In this document: positions 7,206-16,354 of the stretch, in pieces | How positions within the stretch are numbered: the stretch's first letter is position 1 | How the letters are laid out: each line of letters begins with the position of its first letter | Source: Emiliania huxleyi CCMP1516 | Taxonomy: Eukaryota; Haptophyta; Isochrysidales; Noelaerhabdaceae | Direction: 5' to 3' | NCBI RefSeq assembly: GCF_000372725.1 | Contig: NW_005200881.1 | Location: 583,191 to 647,190 of the forward strand | DNA: 64,000 bases | The notes under the pieces: model-generated | What the model saw: the letters and a program-made list of their open reading frames with translations, nothing else | What the model was told of the DNA's origin: nothing | The model's database searches: none | Made by a program: the position numbers and the translations under genes

Positions 7206-9890
7206 ATGTGTCGGACCCGAGTTCTCTCTTGCGTGCGTTCGCGGATCTGTCCGGCGAATCGTGTGTGTATGCTGCTGCTCGCCTCCACTGCTGCACACTC
7301 GTCATTCGTCGCGCAGTCGGCACATCTGACGCAGCACCACCGCGTCGCCTCAGCGCCGTCGTGCACCGCCGTGTTGGACGCTCCCTACCGCGAGGCCGAG
7401 TACGACCCCGAGGCGGCCGACCGCTACTTCCGCGCCCGGCCGCTCGTGGCGCTGAGGCGCGCCGCAGAGATCGCCTTCCTCAGCGCAGGTTTCGTGGGCA
7501 AGGTGCTCGCTGACAAGCAGCTCGGCCGCGAGGAGGCGATGGTGGACCGCCGTTCGGAGGAGTTGCTGCAGCTGGTCACGCGGCTGGGAGTCACTGCGAT
7601 CAAGGTTGGGCAGGTGCTGAGCATCCGCCCCGACCTTCTTCCGGCGCCCTACGCCAAGGGCCTCGAGAAGCTGCAGGACAGCGTCCAGCCCTTCCCGGCG
7701 GCGCTCGGCCGCGAGATCATCGAGCGAGAGCTCTCGATCCGGATCGAGGACGTCTTCTCGGCCTTCTCGGCCGAGCCGGTGGCGGCGGCCTCCATCGGTC
7801 AGGTCTACAGGGGCACGCTGCGTGCGAGCGGCGAGGAGGTCGCCATCAAGGTGCAGCGGCCGAGCGTGCTGCAGGACGTGGCGCTCGACCTCTTCATGCT
7901 GCGCTTCTTTGCGCCGGCGTACCAGGAGGCGAACGACGTCAACACGGACGTGGTCGGCCTCGTCGACGCGTGGGGGACCGGGTTCGTCAACGAGCTCGAC
8001 TACACCATGGAGGCGGCGGCGACGGCCGAGTTCGCAGAGGCGATGGCGGCGCGCGGCCTCGGCTCGGTCACCTCCCCCGAGGTGGTCCCCTCCCTCTCGT
8101 CGACGCACGTCCTCACGACCAAGTGGGGTCTGAGGCCCGAGCGACTCGCTTCCCGTGAAGAGCGCTCGGTCACCCCTGCGCCCGTGGACAGGTGGGTCGA
8201 GGGCGAGCGACTGGCCTCCTCCAACGCAGACGACGTGCCGCGCCTCTGCGGCGTCGCGCTCAACGCGTACCTGACGATGCTCCTGGACACGGGCGTGCTG
8301 CACTGCGACCCGCACCCAGGCAACCTGCTGCGCACGACGGACGGCAGGCTCTGCATCCTCGACTGGGGCATGACGCAGCGCGTGCCGAGCGACCTGCAGC
8401 TCTCCCTCCTCGAGTTCATCGCCAACCTGAACGCGGAGCAGTACGACCGCGTGCCCGACGACCTCGTGAACCTCCGCTTTGTGCCCGCAGACAAGATCGG
8501 CGAGCTGCGCGCGTCGGGCCTCACGGTGGCCATCTCGAAGATGCTGCGGCTCGCGGCCAAGGGCGGCGGCCCCGCGGGCGCGATGCGGCGGATGGTCGAG
8601 GAGAACAAGGAGAAGTACGCGGCGCAGCTCAGCCAGTTCGACGACCTCGACTCGCCCGAGGCGACCAAGGAGCGGCAGCGCCTCTTCCGCGAGGACTGGC
8701 AGAGGGAGCAGGCGGCTGACGCCCTCGCGCGGGGCGGCGGGGCCCCTGCCGGCGGCGGCGGCGGCGCCGCGTCCTCCACGACGGCGGACCTGACCGCCAA
8801 GATCGAGCAGCTGCAGAGTGAAAACGCGGACGTATTTGCGATCCCGGACTACTTTGTGTACATGTCTCGCGCCTTCTCGACGCTCGAGGGGATCGGCCTC
8901 TCCTCCGACTCAAACTACGCCATCCTCAAGGAGTGCTTCCCCTACCTCGCCAAGCGCCTCCTCTCGGACGACTCGCCGCGCGCGCGCGGTGCCCTCCGCA
9001 CGCTCCTCTACGGCGGCGGCGACGAGCTCAGCCTGTCCCGCCTCTCCGAGGTCGCGAGCGGCCTCGAGGCGTACACCACCTCGACGACGTCAGTCTCGGC
9101 GAGCACGGGCGCGAGCGACGAGGGGCGCAAGGCAGCAACGGAGCAGCTCGCGGCGGTCCTCCTCTCCGAGGACGGGAACTACGTCCAGTCCCTCCTCCTC
9201 AAGGAGGCGGCGGGCACTCTCGACGCCACCGTCCGCGAGCGACTGGCCACGGCGACGGCGCCGCTCCGCCGCCTGCCGCGCTTGCCGACGCCGCCCGCGC
9301 CGCTGGCACCGCTCGCACGGCCGCTCACGCTGCCACTCGAGCTCGCGAGTGCCGCCCTCGAGCTGCAGGCCGTCAGCCAGCGAGATGAGCGCAAGCTCGA
9401 GAACCTGCGGGTCCTCGCTCGCATCGCCGGCGCGGCCGGCGCGGGAGGGGGCGGCACGGCGGCGGGGAGCAAGCTTGCGGAGGGGAGCAAGCCTGCCGCG
9501 AGCACCGGCGTGATCGTGCCGACGGCGTTGGCTCGCGGCGGCGGCTTGGTGCCCTCCAGTCCTGGCGAGCGCGCCGCGGGGCTGCAGTCGCGAGTGGAGC
9601 AGCTGCGGTGGCTCGCGACTGAGGCCTCCGCACGCCGCACTGCGCTCGCGCGCACAGGCGTTCGCTTTGGCAGCTCGCTCGCGTCGGCGCAGGCCGAGCG
9701 CTTGCTCGCCCTCCGCCGCGGCAAGGACGAGGGCCATGGCGGCCTCTCCGACCTGGCGGCGCAGCTAGCGGAGGCGAGTGCGACGCGCCTTGAGGACGTC
9801 GCGGCAGCAATCGACGACTTTGATCGCGACCTCGGCGCCAGAGGGGAGGGGACGCGCCCCGGCGAGCGGCGCCGCATCTCGAGGAGATAG
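7206..9890 (+). CDS. ABC1/ADCK (UbiB-like) atypical kinase, plastid type
   Basis: Atypical protein kinase of the ABC1K family, involved in prenyl-lipid/quinone homeostasis in plastids and mitochondria. ATG 7206 gives 894 residues unspliced. The N-terminus has a hydrophobic stretch (CMLLLASTAAHSSFVAQ) that fits a signal sequence before a transit peptide, so plastid location is likely. Motifs: KxGQ (AIKVGQVLSIRPDLLP, about residue 133), Ala-rich loop PVAAASIGQVYRG (about 193), catalytic Lys VAIKVQRP, HCDPHPGNLL (about 366 unspliced), and metal-binding CILDWGMTQ. An insert after TKW matches a 69-bp GT-AG intron at 8123-8191; removing it restores TKWVEGERL and gives 871 residues. The insert has no stop, so naive translation retains it. 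A long Ala/Gly/Leu-rich C-terminal extension is specific to this lineage. 9891-10158 holds only repeats of no clear kind. Confidence 0.92.
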   Translation: MCRTRVLSCVRSRICPANRVCMLLLASTAAHSSFVAQSAHLTQHHRVASAPSCTAVLDAPYREAEYDPEAADRYFRARPLVALRRAAEIAFLSAGFVGKVLADKQLGREEAMVDRRSEELLQLVTRLGVTAIKVGQVLSIRPDLLPAPYAKGLEKLQDSVQPFPAALGREIIERELSIRIEDVFSAFSAEPVAAASIGQVYRGTLRASGEEVAIKVQRPSVLQDVALDLFMLRFFAPAYQEANDVNTDVVGLVDAWGTGFVNELDYTMEAAATAEFAEAMAARGLGSVTSPEVVPSLSSTHVLTTKWGLRPERLASREERSVTPAPVDRWVEGERLASSNADDVPRLCGVALNAYLTMLLDTGVLHCDPHPGNLLRTTDGRLCILDWGMTQRVPSDLQLSLLEFIANLNAEQYDRVPDDLVNLRFVPADKIGELRASGLTVAISKMLRLAAKGGGPAGAMRRMVEENKEKYAAQLSQFDDLDSPEATKERQRLFREDWQREQAADALARGGGAPAGGGGGAASSTTADLTAKIEQLQSENADVFAIPDYFVYMSRAFSTLEGIGLSSDSNYAILKECFPYLAKRLLSDDSPRARGALRTLLYGGGDELSLSRLSEVASGLEAYTTSTTSVSASTGASDEGRKAATEQLAAVLLSEDGNYVQSLLLKEAAGTLDATVRERLATATAPLRRLPRLPTPPAPLAPLARPLTLPLELASAALELQAVSQRDERKLENLRVLARIAGAAGAGGGGTAAGSKLAEGSKPAASTGVIVPTALARGGGLVPSSPGERAAGLQSRVEQLRWLATEASARRTALARTGVRFGSSLASAQAERLLALRRGKDEGHGGLSDLAAQLAEASATRLEDVAAAIDDFDRDLGARGEGTRPGERRRISRR

Positions 9891-10158
9891 GAGATAGAGA
9901 GCGTGATGGGGGTGGGGTGGGAGCGCGAAAGCCGGAAAGGGAGAACCAGGGTCGCGGGGGAGGATCGGTCTTCGGTGTACGTACGTGGCATGAAAAAACG
10001 GCACAAACACACCGCACAGAGCGCGCGCGGCGCAAACGGCACGAAGGATATCATGTGCACGTGCTTCCCGCAATCCCGCAACTCTAGATGCCATGGGCTG
10101 CAGCCTGCACTACCACGACTTGCGTGTTGCGAGTTGCGTGATCTACATCGCAAGCCAT

Positions 10159-12245
10159 CTACATCGTCTCCCGGAACTCCGCGGACATGCTGCGCATGCT
10201 GGCGAGCCAGTCCTCGGGCGGAGCCTCCTCGCCTGCGGTCGGGGAGGGGGGCGAGGGTGATGGCCGGCAGGGCCCCTCGGCGGTGCAATGGACTTGGGCG
10301 GGCCGCGCGCGCCCTTCCGACGGTGGAGCAAGGCGTACAGCGCGCGCGCGACGATGAACATGCAGCCCACGGCGATGAACAAGTCGAGGTAAAAGTTCCA
10401 CGGCTCCTCGACGGTGAAGTAGACCGTCGGGTCGCCTGCCGCCAGAGCAGGGCGCGGCGGGTTGTGTCAGCGGTGCGGCTGGCGGCGAGCGCGGGCGAGG
10501 GCGGGGGCGGCGCCGGCTGCGTGGGCAAAGCAAGGTATCGTCGAGTTGTAGTCGTGCAGCGGCGCCCAGCTCGGATCTGCGTCGCAGCGGGCCCGGACCT
10601 CCTCGAGCTCCTCGCCCACCTCGCCGCGGCAGTCGTGCACCGTGCCGCCCCCGAGCGACTCGCGGGCGATCGCGTCCCAGATCGGTGTGTACGGCTCGGT
10701 CGCGTTCGCCGACGTGGCGGCAGGCGTGTCGAAGCTGGAGGAGGCGCCCAGCGTCCACTCCTCGTGCGGGTGCGCGCCTGGGCGCGGTGCGGAGGGTGAG
10801 GGGGCGCCGTCCGCTGCGCCCACCCTTGCGATAGCTGGTGGCAGCTCCAGTGATGGCAGTGGTGGCCAGGCTGCCGCAACCGCTCCGGAATGGCCTGCCG
10901 GACGCGCGCGTGTAGCGAGCTGACGGATCTAGGGCGGCGCCGGTGAGGGTGTGCTGGATCTTGTGCCAGTGCGAGTTCGCGCGGCCGTGAGCGACCGTCG
11001 GCGCCACCACAGACACGTTCCACGCTCGCTCGAGGATGAAGATCTCGCCTGCGGGCAGCGGGCAGCGCGAGAGGTGGAAGGGGGCGGCCTCCCGCGCGGC
11101 TCGGCGGGCAACACTCGGGCTCGCGCCGTTGCGGTACTCGGCGTTGCGGGCCTCTGCCCACTTCCCGTGGTGGTACCTATTGCCGCACGCCCGTGACGCG
11201 TCTCGAGAGGCCGGCGCCTCTCTCCTCCTTCCCAGAGCTGGCAGGGGATGCCGCCGCGAGACGAACGTCTCCACCTCCCAGACGCGGCACGCGGCGCGCA
11301 GCCAAGTGCCGCGGCGGTCGAAATAGTCGCGCCTACGGCGAGGGGGCGGGCCGGCTCCCCGAGGCGAGGAGGCGCCACGTGCGGTCTGTGCTGCGCGTGC
11401 TCTTCACCCCGCGTCCGAGAGCCAGTAGCCTGCGAAGAGGAGAGGGAGGAGGACGCCGAAGAGAGCGAGCTCGAGCGGGTGCCTTTCGGCGCACCTGCCA
11501 GAGGGGGGGCAGGACAGGGGTGGGCCGCCGCTTGCTCACGCGACCGAGCGGGCGTGGCCGGCGGCGAGGCGCAGCGCACCCCTCAAAGCCGCCAGGCCCC
11601 TGCGCCGCCTCTGCTGCGGACCTCGACCGTGCGCTGGCCGCGGACCTCGCCGCCGCGCTGCCGCCGCCGCCCGTCGACTCGTCGCTGAAGGCGAACGTGC
11701 GGGCCAGCAGCATGTCGTCCTGCGGCGTCGTCTTCTCCCGCAGGAGAGCCCGCAGCCCGCCAAGCACTCCGCGGCCGGCACGCTTCTTGTCGGAGCGCGG
11801 CGAGGCGTGGGGCGGCGCGGCGTGGTCGAGGCAGCGACGTGTCACGGCGCAGAAGGCGGCGGCCTCCGCAGCGGAGCTGAACGTGAACCACTTTGGCCTC
11901 TCGCGGTTTGCGAGGTTGACTCGCAGCCGAGCGCCTTCGACGTGGTTGCAGCTCTCCACTTCGCACAGTGGCACCTGGAAGAGGGCAGGGTGATGAGCCG
12001 AGCGTGGTTTGAGAAGGCGCGCGCGGGGGTGCTCGGACCTTCCGATCTCCGTAGCACAGCGAGTGGATCGAGACGGAGAGCGACACGGCACGCGGTGCCA
12101 AGAAGCGCTGGTCGACCCGCACTGAGACCGGGCCGTACGGCTTCTGCCGCAGCAGGAGGTCGGAGGAAGAGATGTCCGCATTGTACGTGGACTCGAGGTC
12201 GTTTTGCGTGGGGCCGGTCTGCATGGGATCGGCCGCTGTGTGCAT
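10159..12245 (-). CDS. Two-pass membrane protein with glycosylated luminal loop, unrecognised
   Basis: Multi-exon gene read on the minus strand. Exon 1 (12245-12039) begins MHTAADPMQTGPTQNDLEST; exon 2 (11974-11580) includes VPLCEVESCNHVEGARLRV and PKWFTFSSAAEAAAFC, which looks like a PH/GRAM-type fold (inference). Exon 3 (from 11494) gives TM1, LELALFGVLLPLLFAGYWLSDAG. The first two introns are GT-AG, 64 and 85 bp. After SDAG the frame either stops (TGA 11404-11406, a 230-aa tail-anchored protein) or, more likely, splices from GTGAAG to the acceptor CCGTAG and continues RDYFDRRGTWLRAACRVWEVE. Downstream pieces include FILERAWNVSVVAP, HWHKIQHTLTG, a loop with NATEPYTPIWD and DYNSTIPCF glycosylation sites, and TM2, FYLDLFIAVGCMFIVARALYALL. 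The last exons end SAEFRETM and a stop at 10159. No family identified; the middle junctions are not fixed. Confidence 0.6.
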
Positions 12246-12297
12246 GCAGTGGCTGTCAAGTCGGTGGCCCCCGTCCTCCCTTGTCAGGAGGGTAGGA

Positions 12298-12412
12298 CTG
12301 GACCTGTTCCGACCCTGATCCGACCTCTCTCGAACACCGACCTGATCCGACCGTGTTCACTTCGAACACGGTCGGATCAGGGTCGGACCAGAGTCGGAAC
12401 AGGTCAGAGTCA
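12298..12412. repeat. Long imperfect palindrome built on CTGATCCGAC
   Basis: Copies of the CGACCCTGATCCGAC type run towards a centre near 12360 and recur inverted on the other side. The core, CTGATCCGACCGTGTTC then TCGAACACGGTCGGATCAG, pairs over 15-17 bp around a 3-4 nt loop. The outer arms (GACCTGTTCCGAC / GTCGGAACAGGTC) also pair. Confidence 0.8.
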
Positions 12413-12695
12413 TACCCTCCTCTTGTCGCGAATGGTGACGTTGCTGTCTCTCCCCCTTCTCGACTGTCTGTGCTTGTGCGTCTTGGGTCCGGAGTTGTGC
12501 GTTTATGTGAAGGTCACCCTTCTTTGTGAAATCGAGCGTGGGGGGCCGAGGGGAGAAGCGCTGAGGGGTGACGTCGAGTGAGGATGTCCGTCCTCTGCGT
12601 GTCTGGTGTTTATGAGCTCCGAGTAGAGGGGGAGTTCTGCAGTTAGCTAGTGGAAGGAAACCCGGAGCGCGGACTAACCCTCGGGAGACCCGTGT

Positions 12696-13010
12696 TTACT
12701 TTACGCGGCCCTTCCCTGCGAACGAACGCGCACCCCCCAGGGCTAGGGCTCTCTTGCCCGCAACCCGATCCCGATCATCTGGCCCGCCGGGTGTGTGCTT
12801 CTTAGCTCCCCGGCCCTGGATGTTTGAGGCTAATGACTGCACTCCAAGGTAGGTAGGTAGAAAGGTGAAGAACAGCCAGGCTCGGACTGGACACCAACGC
12901 GGTATGGGTGGACGCCGGACAGATGATGACGACACGCACGAGCGACACACACCGAGTGTCACACAGACACAAACAAGCTCACAAACTCCAAGTGCTTCCA
13001 AGTGAGAAAA
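12696..13010 (-). repeat. Dispersed repeats B (copy 1) and D (copy 1)
   Basis: B, about 12696-12848, contains GGGCTAGGGCTCTCTTGCCC and GGCTAATGACTGCACTCCAAG; it recurs at 43160-43310 and inverted at 46915-47070. D, about 12849-13000, contains GAACAGCCAGGCTCGGACTG and ACACGCACGAGCGACACAC; it recurs at 43378-43530 and, partly, at 46353-46395. Within 12413-13242 I see no gene. Confidence 0.8.
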
Positions 13011-13242
13011 GAAGAAGAAAATCGGCCATCCGCACTCCAAGTGCTTGTCCAAGTGCCGGGGTGGTGTGGCTGCGATAAGTGGCCACCCGTTTATTATTGA
13101 CAACAACCAAGGCGCTCTAAACAAGAATTTCACGAAAAAAGAGTCGACATCGTAGTGCTGCGTGGCACCGTGGCGGGCGGGACTCGACGCGCAAGTCGCC
13201 CTCGTGGCGCCATGCAGCCGTCGGCCAACACCTCGCGCGCCT

Positions 13243-14508
13243 TCAACTCCGCACCTCGGGCGCCCTCAAAAGAGCTGCACCGCCGTTGGGAAACTCCTTG
13301 CCGTTGGCAAACTCTTTGCGCACCAGCCGCTCCGCACCTTGCCCGCCCTCGAAGTACGCAACGGCACCGTCGGCACGCACCACGCGGACCGTCCGCTCCG
13401 CACCTCGCTCGCCCTCGAAGAACTGCACCTCGCCGTTGGGAAAGTCCGCGCGCACTTTCCGCTCCGCGCCTTGCCCGCCCTCGAAGTACGCAACGGCACC
13501 GTCGGCACGCACCGCGCGCACGATCCGATCAGCACCTTTCTCGCCCTCGTAGTGCTGCACACTGCCGGTGGCAAACTCCGCGCGCACCATCCGCTCCGCA
13601 CCGCTCTCGCCCTCGTAGTACTGCACCTCCTCGCCATTGGCAAACTCAGCGCGCGACAGCCGCTCCGCACCACTCTCGCCCTCGTAGTGCTCCACCCCGC
13701 CGTCGTCGGCTAACTCCATGCGTACCAGCCGCTCCACACCTCGCTCGCCCTCGTAGTGCTGCACACTGCCGTCGGCATACTCAGCGCGCACCATCCGCTC
13801 CGCACCGCTCTCGCCCTCGTAGTACTGCACCTCCTCGCCATTGGCAAACTCAGCGCGCGACAGCCGCTCCGCACCACTCTCGCCCTCGTAGTGCTCCACC
13901 CCGCCGTCGTCGGCTAACTCCATGCGTACCAGCCGCTCTGCACCTTGCTCGCCCTCGTAGTACTTCACGTTGCCATTGGCAAACACCGTACGCACCATCC
14001 GCTCCGCTCCTCGCTCGCCCTCGAAGTGCTTCACCTGGCCGCTCTGCAAGAAACGCAGCCGGAGCTGCGCGCCATTCTCGCCGCGCAGCAGCCTCCAGAC
14101 CTCGGCTCGGCGCTCTGCGCCCTCCACTTCCGACGTGAGGCGGAGCGCCGGGCTCACCCTCGCAAGCCACGGGAAGTGGTCGGCGCTGGCGCGGCGGTCG
14201 GCGGCGTATCTGCGGAGGGTGTCCTCGCTTAGGGTCGTGTCCATGATCGACGAGCCCAACGATGCGACGAAGCGCTCGACGAGCAGTAGCCGCATCGCCA
14301 CGGCGAAGAGCGGGTCCTTGAAGCGCGCCAGGCCGCTGCGCAGGGCGAGAAGGCCGAGGCGCGGCGACGCGAGGCTGAAGGCGGCGCAGTCGGAGAAGTC
14401 GTCGACGCCCTCGAGGATGCGGAGGTGCAGCTCGTGCGGCAGCTCGGCCAGCCAGTCCGTGGGCGGGGCGTCGTCTGCGGTGCGTGCGGCGCGAGGGGAG
14501 CGCGACAT
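13243..14508 (-). CDS. F-box-type protein with EGxxGAERxVR tandem repeat array
   Basis: 421 residues from ATG 14508 (MSRSPRAARTADDAPPTDWL). An F-box-like helix set follows (WLAELPHELHLRILEGVDDF, then CAAFSLASPRLGLLALRSGL), suggesting an SCF ubiquitin-ligase adaptor. From about residue 170 there is an array of eleven clear units of 20-23 residues, each like FANGxVxYYEGExGAERxVRxE. F-box proteins with short repeats of this sort expanded in haptophytes and some other algae; the repeats probably bind substrate. A 204-bp higher-order block of three units is duplicated almost exactly (near 13570-13740 and 13774-13944). The last unit is eroded: FPNGG is followed by a one-base shift, since the neighbouring frame reads VQLF, so the C-terminal 12 residues are junk. 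The upstream ATG giving 456 residues adds a poor N-terminus; 14508 is preferred. Confidence 0.8.
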   Translation of the reverse strand: MSRSPRAARTADDAPPTDWLAELPHELHLRILEGVDDFSDCAAFSLASPRLGLLALRSGLARFKDPLFAVAMRLLLVERFVASLGSSIMDTTLSEDTLRRYAADRRASADHFPWLARVSPALRLTSEVEGAERRAEVWRLLRGENGAQLRLRFLQSGQVKHFEGERGAERMVRTVFANGNVKYYEGEQGAERLVRMELADDGGVEHYEGESGAERLSRAEFANGEEVQYYEGESGAERMVRAEYADGSVQHYEGERGVERLVRMELADDGGVEHYEGESGAERLSRAEFANGEEVQYYEGESGAERMVRAEFATGSVQHYEGEKGADRIVRAVRADGAVAYFEGGQGAERKVRADFPNGEVQFFEGERGAERTVRVVRADGAVAYFEGGQGAERLVRKEFANGKEFPNGGAALLRAPEVRS

Positions 14509-14815
14509 ATACACATACGAGCACGTGAGGTGTGCTGGACAGCGGGGCGGCGCGTGGAAAGAAGAATTCTGCAATTTTAAACACACATATATATGGGGAG
14601 AGGTGCTGGTCACACGGCAGCGGCGTTCGGGTGAGAAGAACTCTGATGGGCGCGAGGTACTCCCACGCCTCTCGGGGTTTTAGTCTGGCCGAGTCAACCA
14701 AAGATGCTGGGGCGAGCCTCGGCGAGACTGCGTCAGCTGTTCCCACAGCAGGCTGGAAGTACCTCGCCAGCTCTGATGCACAATGGCCAATGCGTGACGG
14801 CTCCGCGTCGCTACC

Positions 14816-15120
14816 GCCTCCGCCGCCGCCGCCGCCGCCGCCGCCTCCGCCGCCATCGCCATCTCCGCCGCCAACTTATGGCAGCCCTAGCGGCAGCGCC
14901 AGTGCGCGCACATAAGGGGGGGGGGGGGGTGGTTAGGGGGTGGCTGTCGAGGGCTATGCCCGAGTCTGTTGTTACCAGCGCACATACGACCCTATAGCCA
15001 ACTTATGGCAGCCCTAGCGGCAGCGCCAGTGCGCGCACATAAGGGGGGGGGTGGGTTTATTAGGGGATATAGGGGTTAGGGGTTAGGGGTTAGGGGATTA
15101 GGGGGTAGGGGGCAGAGGGG
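14816..15120. repeat. (CCG)n tract, duplicated 50-bp segment and telomere-like TTAGGGG run
   Basis: An interrupted (CCG/CCT)n tract at 14816-14866 is followed by two direct copies (about 14871-14924 and 14998-15050) of a unit starting CCAACTTATGGCAGCCCTAG and ending in a G run. At 15058-15115 there is a run of GGGGTTA/GGGGATTA units resembling an interstitial telomere repeat. No gene in this stretch. Confidence 0.8.
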
Positions 15121-15145
15121 TTGAGTTCAGGGGAGGGGGGGGGGG

Positions 15146-15640
15146 TGCGTAATACGTATGCGTAATACGTGGTGCGTAAGCCTCTCCGACACCTTGGGCT
15201 GTGCGAATGCATAAAACGTATGCGTAATGCGTGAGGCGTAACCCCCGATGGACGCCACTTCTCACTCGAATCCGGAATGCGTGAGCGTAGTACGTGGTGC
15301 GTTGCCCTCTCCGACACCTTGGGCGTGCGAATGCATCAAGCGTATGCGTAATGCGTGAGGCGTAACCCCCGATGGACGCCACTTCTCACTCGAATTCGGA
15401 ATGCGTGTGCGTAGTACGTGGCGCGCAGGCCCTCTCCGACACCTTGGGCGTGCGAATGCATAGACGTTAGCGTAATGCGTGAGGCGTAACCCCCGTCGGC
15501 CGCCACTTCTCACTCGAATCCGGAATGCGTGTGCGTAGTGCGTGGTGCGTAGGCCCTCTCCGACACCTTGGGCGTGCGAATGCATCAAGCGTATGCGTAA
15601 TGCGTGAGGCGTAACCCCCGTCGGCCGCCACTTCCCCGAT
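15146..15640. repeat. Minisatellite, about 124-bp unit, four copies
   Basis: Unit contains CCTCTCCGACACCTTGGGC, GCGTAATGCGTGAGGCGTAA and CACTTCTCACTCGAATCCGG. Successive copies begin near 15171, 15296, 15418 and 15544. Open frames through it only reflect the repeat. Confidence 0.9.
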
Positions 15641-15882
15641 CGGCCGAACAAGGTGGATGCAGAAGACAGATTCGTAATGCGCAAGGCATTTGTAGCTTCC
15701 TCAGGCGCCACTTGGCTCGGGCACGACACCGAAATACGCGACGTCCTGGCGACGTCTGGCCGACGCACTATGGATCGCGGGCGCGTATTTACATAACATG
15801 GCCGATCTGTGCATTCTGGGCGACTACATTCTACATATGCGTAGCAGTACGGCTCACCTGTCACCTCCCAGAAAACAGAAAC

Positions 15883-16030
15883 GGAGGGATGGGGAGGACG
15901 CTGGACGGCACGCCGCCACCACACAGGGATTTTAAGGAGAGGAGTGTGGTGCTAGCCGTCGCCCACCCTTGGGCGTCTGCCTCTTCCTATGAATCTCTCT
16001 CTTCGCAGTCCCTCGCCGATTCTCGCTGGC
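15883..16030 (+). repeat. Dispersed repeat C, copy 2 (extended)
   Basis: Same core as the copy at 1230, plus a 3' extension GGGCGTCTGCCTCTTCCTAT...CTCTTCGCAG shared with the copy at 44092. It lies 325 bp upstream of the TPR-protein start. Confidence 0.8.
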
Positions 16031-16143
16031 GGTCGTCCCATCTTTTGGGGGGCGCACCGCCAGGCGCGTCCCCACTTTTGCCTATCACAGCTGCCAGGGC
16101 CAGCAGCCGAGCCCAGGAATTCGGAGCTTCAGGTTCAGGTTCC

Positions 16144-16281
16144 TGGGTTCGGACTTTTTGCGGGGTATGGTATGGTATTCTCGCGCAACCCACCTCGAGA
16201 CCATACTACCCCCCCGCCTGCTGACAGACCCAGCTTCCCCCCCGGGTTTTGCCATACCATACCCCGCAAAAAGTTGGAACC
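16144..16281. mobile_element. MITE-like element with about 31-bp inverted ends
   Basis: The left end, GGGTTCGGACTTTTTGCGGG then GTATGGTATGG, is mirrored at 16251-16281 by CCATACCATACCCCGCAAAA then AGTTGGAACCC, with few mismatches. The 76-bp interior has no coding potential. No target-site duplication was recognised. Confidence 0.7.
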
Positions 16282-16354
16282 CTGACGCTTTTTTCGACGT
16301 GGGCCGAGCCAGCCGAGCATCAACGTCTGCTCGTACACGAGTCACGAGACACCC

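Noticed and set aside
9179-11161. 660-codon minus-strand frame across the ABC1 kinase 3' end
   Set aside because: Antisense to conserved kinase exons and not compatible with the exons of the adjacent membrane-protein gene.
13155-14138. Plus-strand frame opposite the F-box repeat array (Arg/Pro/His repeats)
   Set aside because: The minus strand has the F-box-like domain and conserved repeat residues; the plus frame is its mirror.
15098-15924. Long minus-strand frames through the 124-bp minisatellite
   Set aside because: They repeat with the satellite unit and encode no recognisable protein.
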